NCBI GenBank assembly: GCA_903929925.1
Contig: CAIYWO010000376.1
Span: 1-5,845 of the forward strand
Length of the DNA: 5,845 nt
Source of the DNA: an uncultured beta proteobacterium
GTDB lineage: Bacteria > Pseudomonadota > Gammaproteobacteria > Burkholderiales > Burkholderiaceae_B
Reading direction: 5' to 3'
Under the pieces are notes generated by a model. The model searched no databases and had not been told where the DNA came from. It saw only the letters and a list, made by a program, of their open reading frames with translations. This document shows positions 1 to 5,656 of the stretch, one piece after another. Every line of letters starts with the position of its first letter. The stretch's first letter is position 1. Made by a program: the position numbers and the translations under genes.

Positions 1-1052
1 GCACGAATGCCCTCTGCAAAATCGCCATGCGATGCAGCCATCAAGCCAGCAACCCACTCGGTGCGGTACACGTCAGCAAGTGACATGCGTTTGACTCGTT
101 CAAGAAGTGCAAAGGTCAGCCTTGCGGAGCCAGGAGATCCTGCAGCAAAGGTCTTGGCCGCACGCTGCAACCAGACGTCCTCTTGGGTCGAAAGCGCCAA
201 AATATTCGCTGCAACGTGATCCAGATCGGACGAGACACAGCAGCGTTGGATCAACGCCTGATGCGTCTGCAATGGACCAACTGGGGGAACTGGGGACGTT
301 GAGAGCGCGGCGAGCACTTGATGAAGTTGTGCATGGTTCGCGGCCAATGCAGCATTACGCTGGTCATGGTAGTTTGCGTGCTGCGCGGCAGAACAGGCTA
401 CCCAGTTTGCAGCAGCGATCGTTTTGAGTAAGTCATCCCACGTTTGACGCGGAAGATGATAATCGGCTAACCCTGCAAACAGAGCATCGGCTGGGCCCAC
501 TTGCGCACCGGTCAAACCCATAAACAAGCCCGTCTTACCAGGCAAGCGGTTTAATAGCCACGTGCCTCCAACGTCTGGAAACAAACCAATTGATATCTCG
601 GGCATCGCTAAGCGCGAGGTCTCTGTCACCACACGATGGCTCGCGCCCATCATCAGCCCCATGCCACCGCCCATGACAATGCCATCTCCCCAAACTAACA
701 CCGGCTTGGGAAACGTGTGCAGTCGGTAGTCGAGTGCGTATTCTTCCGCAAAGAACGTACCCGCGTATGTGTTCTCTATGGATGCTTGCCCACGGTGTTC
801 AAGCATACTGTGATGCAGTGCGTGTAAATCGCCGCCAGCACAAAAGGCTTTGTCCCCTGCTCCTCGCAAGACAACCAAGGCGATCTGTGGATCTGCGGCC
901 CAATGCTCTAACTGCGACGCCAGCAAACGCGTCATGTCGAGTGTTAACCCATTCAGGGTCTTTGGTGCATTCAGGGTTGCCACGCCCACAACCATTCCTT
1001 GCGCACAGGGAACGGTTGAAAAAATCACGGGGGCCTCATCGAGTTGATTCAT
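1..1052 (-). CDS. 3-hydroxyisobutyryl-CoA hydrolase-like enoyl-CoA hydratase/isomerase (3' end missing)
   Basis: Crotonase-superfamily enzyme, probably the cytosolic hydrolase that converts 3-hydroxyisobutyryl-CoA to 3-hydroxyisobutyrate and CoA in valine breakdown. The minus-strand frame stays open from the ATG at 1052 to the window edge, giving 350 residues without a stop. Visible motifs are FCAGGD (residues 70-75, acyl-CoA/oxyanion region), MGGGMG (127-132) and PEISIGLFPDVGGT (151-164). E152 and D160 have the same spacing as the catalytic Glu and Asp of human HIBCH, and the GLFPDVGG signature separates this subgroup from plain enoyl-CoA hydratases. The last residues, HGDFAEGIR (342-350), resemble the family's C-terminal region, so probably only a few tens of residues lie outside. 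Its ATG overlaps the stop of the upstream dehydrogenase as ATGA, and AAGGA (1064-1068) lies 11 nt before it, so the two are likely co-transcribed and translationally coupled. A short-chain hydratase role is less likely but not excluded. Confidence 0.87.
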   Translation of the reverse strand, partial: MNQLDEAPVIFSTVPCAQGMVVGVATLNAPKTLNGLTLDMTRLLASQLEHWAADPQIALVVLRGAGDKAFCAGGDLHALHHSMLEHRGQASIENTYAGTFFAEEYALDYRLHTFPKPVLVWGDGIVMGGGMGLMMGASHRVVTETSRLAMPEISIGLFPDVGGTWLLNRLPGKTGLFMGLTGAQVGPADALFAGLADYHLPRQTWDDLLKTIAAANWVACSAAQHANYHDQRNAALAANHAQLHQVLAALSTSPVPPVGPLQTHQALIQRCCVSSDLDHVAANILALSTQEDVWLQRAAKTFAAGSPGSARLTFALLERVKRMSLADVYRTEWVAGLMAASHGDFAEGIR

Positions 1053-2203
1053 TCGAGATTCAATCCTTTTTCTAGCAACTGCTGCGCGATGATGACACGC
1101 ATGATTTCATTTGTCCCCTCAAGAATTTGGTGCACGCGTGTATCACGTACCAAACGCTCAAGTGGGTAATCTTTGAGGTATCCATAACCACCCAGCAACT
1201 GCTGGGCATCGAGACAGACAGAAAATCCGGCATCGGTTGCAAAGCGCTTGGCCATCGCGCTGTAGACTGTCGCGTCCGGTGATTCGGTATCAAGTTTGCA
1301 GGCAGCAAGGCGCACCATCTGCCGAGCAGCAACCACCTGTGTGGCCATATCCGCATATTTGAACTGAAGACCCTGAAACTGCGTTAGGTCCTTATTGAAC
1401 TGCTTTCTGTCCCGCATGTAGTCTCGGGCGAAATTCATAGCACCTTGCGCGGCACCAACTGAGCACGTTGCAATATTGACGCGACCACCAACAAGGGCCC
1501 TCATGGCGAGCTTGAAGCCCTCACCTTCAGCCGCTAACAAACAATGGGCAGGCACTTCAACGTTGTCAAAGGTAATCGCTCGCGTGGATTGGCTATTCCA
1601 GCCCATCTTGAGTTCCTTGCGTCCGTAACTGATGCCTGGCAAGTTTGCCGGCACAGCAAACGCGGATATCCCACTGGCTCCGGACTCACCAGTGCGAGCC
1701 ATCACCACCAGCAACTGCGTTTCGCCTGCACCTGAAATAAAAGCCTTCGCACCGTTCAGCACATAGTGTGACCCTTGCCGTTGTGCAGACGTCTTAAGTG
1801 AAGCGGCGTCCGAGCCAGCACCTGCTTCTGTTAAACAATAAGACGCTAACGTTTGTCCCGTCGCAAGGTCCTCGCCCCATTGCTCAAGCAGCGTGGAAGT
1901 GCCCCACTTGCCAACCATCCAGGCAACCATATTGTGTATGGTTAAGTACGCGGTTGTGGAGGGGTCGACTGCGGCCAACTCTTCGAACACGATTGATGCG
2001 TCCAAGCGCGACAACCCTAACCCGCCCATCTCCAAAGGCGCGTATAACCCACAAAAACCAAGTTTACCGGCACGTCTGAACGCATCAACGGGAAAGATGC
2101 ACTCTTGATCCCACTGCGCGGCATGCGGGGCAAACTCACCTTGCGCGAATTCACGAGCCAGTTGCGCAAATGCTTGTTGCTCTGTGTTTAGTTCAACATT
2201 CAT
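1049..2203 (-). CDS. Acyl-CoA dehydrogenase, probable isobutyryl-CoA dehydrogenase (valine catabolism)
   Basis: FAD-dependent acyl-CoA dehydrogenase of 384 residues, a normal length for the family. It would oxidise isobutyryl-CoA to methacrylyl-CoA and pass electrons to ETF. The sequence follows mammalian ACAD8 along its length as I recall that protein: WDQ near residue 31, FPVD (37-40), TTAYLTIHNMVAWM (83-96), the first signature SYCLTEAGAGSDAAS (121-135), LNGAKAFISGAG (149-160), GWNSQSTRA (201-209), GGYGYLKDYPLERLVRD (338-354) and HQILEGTNEIMR (358-369). E362 in LEGT occupies the catalytic-base position of this clade. I chose the ATG at 2203 rather than the in-frame ATG at 2215, because a strong GGGAGG Shine-Dalgarno lies between them (2208-2213) and the family begins near the LNxEQ motif. 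It starts 27 nt after the rnfH stop and overlaps the hydrolase gene by 4 nt. Substrate specificity is inferred from sequence resemblance and the neighbouring hydrolase. Confidence 0.92.
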   Translation of the reverse strand: MNVELNTEQQAFAQLAREFAQGEFAPHAAQWDQECIFPVDAFRRAGKLGFCGLYAPLEMGGLGLSRLDASIVFEELAAVDPSTTAYLTIHNMVAWMVGKWGTSTLLEQWGEDLATGQTLASYCLTEAGAGSDAASLKTSAQRQGSHYVLNGAKAFISGAGETQLLVVMARTGESGASGISAFAVPANLPGISYGRKELKMGWNSQSTRAITFDNVEVPAHCLLAAEGEGFKLAMRALVGGRVNIATCSVGAAQGAMNFARDYMRDRKQFNKDLTQFQGLQFKYADMATQVVAARQMVRLAACKLDTESPDATVYSAMAKRFATDAGFSVCLDAQQLLGGYGYLKDYPLERLVRDTRVHQILEGTNEIMRVIIAQQLLEKGLNLE

Positions 2204-2207
2204 CAGA

Positions 2208-2213
2208 CCTCCC
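2208..2213 (-). promoter_or_regulatory. Ribosome binding site deciding the dehydrogenase start
   Basis: The minus strand reads GGGAGG followed by TCTG and the ATG at 2203. The longer in-frame start at 2215 would put this Shine-Dalgarno inside the coding sequence and has no comparable site upstream, so the shorter 384-residue protein is preferred. Confidence 0.8.
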
Positions 2214-2230
2214 ATTAATACATTCTTGCT

Positions 2231-2551
2231 TTATATAGTCCGATCAGTGATCGGAACTTTATTTTTAGTTTGACGCACCTTGTCTCGATGCGCAGCACGG
2301 CGGCGCCTGGCAACCTTGGGCTCAACAACGAGCGGTCGATATAGCTCAACGCGATCCCCATCAGAAAGCACTGCGGTCAGATCGAGCTTCTTACCAAAAA
2401 CGCCAACTGCTACTGACTGATCGACGAGCATACCAAAGCCCGCATGCCCGCGTGCTTGCGTCAGCGCATCCTGCACCGTCGAACCAGGCGTAACTGTGAA
2501 CGTGATCTCGGTCAAAGACTGCGCAGTCACATGACAAACGCTGATCTGCAT
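2231..2551 (-). CDS. rnfH: RnfH family protein (RatB/YfjF type, UPF0125)
   Basis: Small protein of 106 residues with the RnfH-family beta-grasp (ubiquitin-like) layout. It has an N-terminal strand (QISVCHV), PGSTVQDAL (22-30), then the diagnostic block VGVFGKK (49-55), LSDGDRVELYRPL (62-74) and EPKVARRRRA (77-86), followed by a basic tail. The start at 2551 is preferred over the in-frame ATG at 2572 because it aligns with the family N-terminus and overlaps the ratA stop by one base (TGATG), which points to translational coupling. The name comes from rnf gene clusters of some bacteria. No Rnf complex gene is visible here, and the ratA-linked copy has no settled biochemical function. It has been called RatB as the partner of RatA, but an antitoxin role is not established. 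Its 3' end carries the palindrome at 2239-2255. Confidence 0.9.
   Translation of the reverse strand: MQISVCHVTAQSLTEITFTVTPGSTVQDALTQARGHAGFGMLVDQSVAVGVFGKKLDLTAVLSDGDRVELYRPLVVEPKVARRRRAAHRDKVRQTKNKVPITDRTI
2239..2255. promoter_or_regulatory. Perfect 17-bp palindrome, candidate operator before the valine genes
   Basis: TCCGATCA and TGATCGGA form an exact 8-bp inverted repeat around one central base. It covers the last codons of rnfH and ends 36 bp upstream of the dehydrogenase ATG. AT-rich TATATA (2232-2237) lies just downstream on the minus strand and could serve as a -10 element, but I see no good -35. The dyad has the size of a site for a dimeric repressor or activator. Branched-chain degradation operons in proteobacteria are known to be controlled by dedicated regulators such as LiuR and LiuQ, but I cannot assign this motif to either. 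The operator role is inference. Confidence 0.4.
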
Positions 2552-2991
2552 CAGACACCATCCCCATAGCATTGTGCAGCACGTTGCGTAAAAGAATCGA
2601 TAAAACTCGTTGCGATACGATTAAAGACGGGCCCGACGACTAGTTCGAGCGCTCGACTCGAAAACTCGTAGCGCAACGTAAATAGAACCTTACAAGCATC
2701 ATCCGTGAGTGGGACAAACTGCCAGTCCCCCTCGAGTACAGAAAACGGACCTTTCACTAAGGACAGTTCAATTCGCTCGGGGACAATATGTTTATTTCTG
2801 GTTGTAAAGGTATGCTTAAGTCCAGCAATAGCAATCGTAATCGACGCTTGCGTCCCCGCGGAATCCTCGGCATCGATAGAGGCGCCACCGCACCAGGGCA
2901 TGAACTCCGGATATTTTGGGACGTCCGCCACTAAGTTAAACATCTGACTGGCACTGTGCGGAACCAGGACGGAGCGCTCGACTGTGTGCAT
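2551..2991 (-). CDS. ratA: RatA/YfjG family protein (START/Coq10-like)
   Basis: Protein of 146 residues in the polyketide-cyclase/START (Coq10) family, a soluble cup-shaped fold that binds hydrophobic ligands. Family motifs are HTVERSVLVPHSASQMFNLV (2-21), VPKYPEFMPWCGG (24-36), LVKGPFSVLEGDWQFVPL (78-95), LRYEFSSRALEL (106-117) and the C-terminal helix FNRIATSFIDSFTQRA (123-138). I start it at 2991, where the family's conserved N-terminus begins. An upstream in-frame ATG at 3045 would add 18 residues that do not look like the family. No good Shine-Dalgarno precedes 2991. E. coli RatA was reported to block 70S ribosome assembly, while mitochondrial Coq10 homologues bind ubiquinone, so the cellular role is unsettled. 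It probably heads a four-gene minus-strand transcription unit with rnfH and the two valine-degradation genes. Confidence 0.9.
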   Translation of the reverse strand: MHTVERSVLVPHSASQMFNLVADVPKYPEFMPWCGGASIDAEDSAGTQASITIAIAGLKHTFTTRNKHIVPERIELSLVKGPFSVLEGDWQFVPLTDDACKVLFTLRYEFSSRALELVVGPVFNRIATSFIDSFTQRAAQCYGDGV

Positions 2992-3021
2992 GCTGGGCTG
3001 TGATTGGCTAGAATGCACACA
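2983..3021. repeat. 9-bp inverted repeat spanning the ratA start codon
   Basis: TGTGTGCAT (2983-2991) and ATGCACACA (3013-3021) are exact reverse complements separated by 21 bp. On the minus-strand transcript the ratA AUG would lie in the 3' arm of a stem with a 21-nt loop. The same dyad could instead be a protein-binding site in DNA. See the matching finding. Confidence 0.5.
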
Positions 3022-3091
3022 TTTTAGCGGCAGACGCACCTTCATGGCGTTGCGCTATGCCACTTGACCCAGGTTAGAGGCGATTATCGTT
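2992..3091. promoter_or_regulatory. Divergent spacer between ratA and mltD
   Basis: About 100 bp separate two divergent genes, so promoters for both should lie here. On the minus strand TAAAAT (3021-3026) is a plausible -10 about 30 nt upstream of ratA, but its -35 region is poor. On the plus strand AGAGG (3076-3080), 11 nt before the mltD ATG, is a passable ribosome binding site. No clear sigma-70 promoter for mltD stands out. Part of the mltD promoter may lie inside the ratA coding region. Confidence 0.35.
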
Positions 3092-4216
3092 ATGCGCAGC
3101 AACCGACGTTTAGGCATCCTCCTGCTCACAGCTTTACTCGCGACAGGATTACTCACTAGCTGTTCCGTGAAAGACTGGCCTGCTTTTCTGGGATTGATGG
3201 AGCACGAGCACACAGGTCAAACCGAACTAGCGCCCAGCGTATCCATCTGGCCCGGCATCACACAGCGCTATCAACTACCGGCGATCAAAACTTCGCTTGT
3301 TGCGCAACAGGCTAACGCGTACGCTGCGGGAGCTAACCACTTTCAAATGGTCTTAGCGAACGCCACCCCATACCTATACTTCGTGGTGCAGGAGCTCAAG
3401 CGGCGCGACATGCCTGTGGAGCTCGCATTTTTACCCATCATTGAAAGCGGCTATTCGCCCAGAACACATAACGGCTTGAACCCTGCAGGACTTTGGGGGC
3501 TCATGCCGGTTGCGGCAAAGCATCTGAATCTCGTGCGCGATGAGTTTAAAGATGAGCGCAGAGATATTGTGCGTTCAACGCAGGCAGCGCTAGATCTGCT
3601 CGAAGAGCTCCACAAACAATTCGGGGACTGGAATCTTGCCTTAGCCGCTTATAACTGGGGGCCAGGCAATGTGTCACGGGCGCTAGGAAGCAACGCCAGA
3701 CGTAAAGTTTCAAACACGTATGACAACTTGGCGATGCCTTTAGAAACCCAAATTTTCGTCCCTAAACTCTTCGCAATCAGAGAAATCATTGCGCGACCCG
3801 AGACCTTCAAAATTAGGCTGCCAGACATTCCAGACGCACCTTACTTTGAGGTCGTTCCCGTAACAAAGACGATCGATGTCAAGGTTGCAGCCGAGTTAGC
3901 GGACATGCCCATAACCGACTTCATCAACCTAAATCCTGGCCTGAACAAGCCCGTCGTTGTGGCGGGAGCCAATCAATCCATACTCCTGCCAATCGAGCAG
4001 GCCAAAAAATATCGCGCAAATCTAAACATCAGAAAGGAGGCCCTCTCCGAGTTCACCTCAATTACCGTCGAGGCCTCCGAGACACCAGAGAGTCTGGCTC
4101 GCATTTGGCAGGTTGATGCTGTGCGCATTCGCCAGATCAATCAACTGCGCTGGGGCGTGCGCATAAAACCAGGAACAATCGTGCTACTGCCGATCCCCAG
4201 CGGACAGCGCTCCTAG
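3092..4216 (+). CDS. mltD: MltD-type membrane-bound lytic transglycosylase lipoprotein, SLT plus LysM
   Basis: Predicted outer-membrane lipoprotein of 374 residues that would cleave peptidoglycan glycan strands, releasing 1,6-anhydro-muropeptides. The N-terminus is basic, then hydrophobic (L7-L21), ending in a lipobox LTSC with lipidation at C24. The SLT domain runs from about residue 85 to 200. It has LAFLPIIESGYSP with catalytic Glu E118, PAGLWGLMP (131-139) and AAYNWGPGNVSRAL (185-198), followed by ETQIFVPKL. A linker similar to the MltD middle region comes next, then one weak LysM-like segment at about 323-369 (ITVEASETPESLARIW, ending in PGTIVLLPIP), presumably for peptidoglycan binding. 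E. coli MltD carries two clear LysM repeats, so this protein is shorter. The usual Gln of the GxWQ motif is Gly (G136), which is unusual. The gene is the only one on the plus strand in this window. Confidence 0.87.
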   Translation: MRSNRRLGILLLTALLATGLLTSCSVKDWPAFLGLMEHEHTGQTELAPSVSIWPGITQRYQLPAIKTSLVAQQANAYAAGANHFQMVLANATPYLYFVVQELKRRDMPVELAFLPIIESGYSPRTHNGLNPAGLWGLMPVAAKHLNLVRDEFKDERRDIVRSTQAALDLLEELHKQFGDWNLALAAYNWGPGNVSRALGSNARRKVSNTYDNLAMPLETQIFVPKLFAIREIIARPETFKIRLPDIPDAPYFEVVPVTKTIDVKVAAELADMPITDFINLNPGLNKPVVVAGANQSILLPIEQAKKYRANLNIRKEALSEFTSITVEASETPESLARIWQVDAVRIRQINQLRWGVRIKPGTIVLLPIPSGQRS

Positions 4217-4236
4217 TCCTCTGCCCATCCCAGTCT

Positions 4237-5631
4237 CTACTGCGCCCGGACCAGTGAAAGCACATGCGGTGTCTGACGTATCACCACCGCTCGCGCATCA
4301 ATCGCAGCATTAGTTGAATCCACCCACGACTGCATAAAGGTTAGGTAGGAACTCTGCCTAATCGCTGCGAAATCAGGCAGGTCGCGAACCCTGTCTGCGC
4401 GTGTTGCGCCATGCAGAAGATCCCGCTTCACGATCATGTCGAACAGGCATTCATAATCGTTGATAAACGCGTATCCTGTTTTTAGCGAGCACGCCTCGAG
4501 ATCTTTACGCGCTTGTGGGCTCAAAGGCGCACGTGTCTCCGCCTCGCGCATGACATCAACGCCACGAGCCAGTTCCTCGCCGGTAAACCGCCCGACCGAC
4601 AAGCCATCGACCGCAACGTTGTAGCGCGCCTTCCCGTCTAAGCCGTTCACCCGCCATACGAACGAACGTAACGCGTCAAGCTCTGCACTTGCAACCAACT
4701 TAATTTGCGATTGACTCAGTACAAAGGGAACAGGCGGCAAGGCCGCAGCAACGTCAACCGACACACTCTTGTTTCGCCCCATCGACGTCTGAAACTTCAT
4801 GGCCTTGCGATCGTTCGCCCCAGCAGAAAAGAATTGTGTTTCAACACTGCTATCGGAGACACTGCTTTCTATGACGGACGCATTCATATTGGCGCCAATT
4901 TGCTTTAAGAACTCAACAGCCATTAACGCGTGGCCTAACGCACTCGGATGAATACGATCTGGAATCAACTTAACATCGGGTGACGAAGCAGTAAGCGCCA
5001 ACGCATTTTTGAGAGGTTGCTGCCACTGCACTTTTAGGACATCTACGTCTACAGACTGCGCTTGCATCGCAGACACTAATCGCTCAAGTTGCTTTTGTCG
5101 ATCAATCAGTTTTGAAGGCGGCGTCACGCCAGCGATATTAGCTGGGCTCGGTTCAACCCAAATAATGCGCTTAACGCCTCCCTCGCGCAGACGTGTAAGC
5201 ATCGTTTGGATATTCTGAATAAATGCTGCGTGCGGACTATTTGAAGGATAGGCTGCATCATTCATCCCGAAATTAATCACGACAACTGTAGGACGATGAA
5301 CGAGTACATCCCTGTCTAAGCGATTCAGGCCGTCGAGTGCCGAATGACCTCCAATTCCTGCGTTAATGAACGTCAAATCTAAGTCAGGACGTCGTAAGAG
5401 AAAAAAGGTTTCGATGTAGCGGCCATACGTGTGCGCAGCGGTAATACTGTCCCCTAGCCAAATCACCCGATCGCCGTGTTTAAAGGCGAGCGGTATGGTT
5501 TGCGCAGACGAAGGTGCTAAGGGGATAAGGACCAGTGCAACAGCAACAAACACCGAGCGCAGGCATCGCAGCATCCCGAGCGCAACATCGTGCCGAACCG
5601 GATTTAAGTGGGTGGTTTGGGATGGCTTCAT
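4237..5631 (-). CDS. Exported SGNH/GDSL-family hydrolase
   Basis: Secreted or periplasmic esterase-like hydrolase of 464 residues. The N-terminus has a hydrophobic segment (about 26-40) and a likely signal peptidase I site after SSA (41-43). All SGNH blocks are present: WLGDSIT with nucleophile S62, INAGIGG (89-95) with the oxyanion Gly, FGMND (121-125) with the Asn, and DRIHPSALGH (225-234) with the D225/H228 pair. The start at 5631 is supported by AGGAG (5638-5642) 6 nt upstream; M20 would give a more typical signal length but lacks this support. About 200 residues after the catalytic domain form a region including VNGLDGKARYNVAVDGLSVG (328-347), as in GDSL proteins common in Planctomycetes and Acidobacteria. 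C381 and C395 are the only cysteines after the signal peptide and might form a disulfide. The substrate is unknown; carbohydrate or peptidoglycan O-acetyl groups are possible but unproven. It lies 25 nt downstream of the partial gene at 5657, probably in one operon. Confidence 0.88.
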   Translation of the reverse strand: MKPSQTTHLNPVRHDVALGMLRCLRSVFVAVALVLIPLAPSSAQTIPLAFKHGDRVIWLGDSITAAHTYGRYIETFFLLRRPDLDLTFINAGIGGHSALDGLNRLDRDVLVHRPTVVVINFGMNDAAYPSNSPHAAFIQNIQTMLTRLREGGVKRIIWVEPSPANIAGVTPPSKLIDRQKQLERLVSAMQAQSVDVDVLKVQWQQPLKNALALTASSPDVKLIPDRIHPSALGHALMAVEFLKQIGANMNASVIESSVSDSSVETQFFSAGANDRKAMKFQTSMGRNKSVSVDVAAALPPVPFVLSQSQIKLVASAELDALRSFVWRVNGLDGKARYNVAVDGLSVGRFTGEELARGVDVMREAETRAPLSPQARKDLEACSLKTGYAFINDYECLFDMIVKRDLLHGATRADRVRDLPDFAAIRQSSYLTFMQSWVDSTNAAIDARAVVIRQTPHVLSLVRAQ

Positions 5632-5637
5632 ATTTCG

Positions 5638-5642
5638 CTCCT
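5638..5642 (-). promoter_or_regulatory. Ribosome binding site of the SGNH hydrolase
   Basis: AGGAG on the minus strand sits 6 nt before the ATG at 5631. It supports that start over the internal M20, even though the resulting signal peptide has a long N-terminal region. Confidence 0.75.
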
Positions 5643-5656
5643 AGACCACGCTGGGA

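Noticed and set aside
734..1075. Plus-strand open frame of 113 codons, and a shorter one at 850-1047
   Set aside because: Both are antisense to the crotonase gene, whose full set of family motifs shows that the other strand is coding. The translations resemble no protein family.
1798..2108. Plus-strand open frames antisense to the acyl-CoA dehydrogenase
   Set aside because: The dehydrogenase has every expected motif in the minus frame; these are shadows with no recognisable protein features.
2239..2255. The palindrome read as a Rho-independent terminator of rnfH
   Set aside because: On the minus strand the stem is followed by ACTATATAAAG with no U-run. The T-rich side lies in the plus direction, where no gene precedes it.
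2391..2582. Minus-strand alternative frame overlapping rnfH and the end of ratA
   Set aside because: RnfH and RatA fully explain the region with conserved motifs in their own frames.
2231..2991. ratA-rnfH as a bona fide toxin-antitoxin system
   Set aside because: The name is historical. RnfH has not been shown to neutralise RatA, both are widely conserved core genes, and the Coq10-like fold also fits a lipid or quinone-binding role.
2551..3045. RatA start at 3045 giving 164 residues
   Set aside because: The 18 extra residues do not match the family N-terminus, which begins at M2991.
3064..3069. TTGACC as the -35 box of mltD
   Set aside because: A 17-bp spacer would put the -10 at TCGTTA on top of the start codon, which is a poor match and leaves no leader for the AGAGG site.
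4217..4236. Shared bidirectional terminator between mltD and the SGNH hydrolase
   Set aside because: The 20-bp gap between the convergent stops has no inverted repeat or T-run; any terminator must overlap coding sequence or be Rho-dependent.
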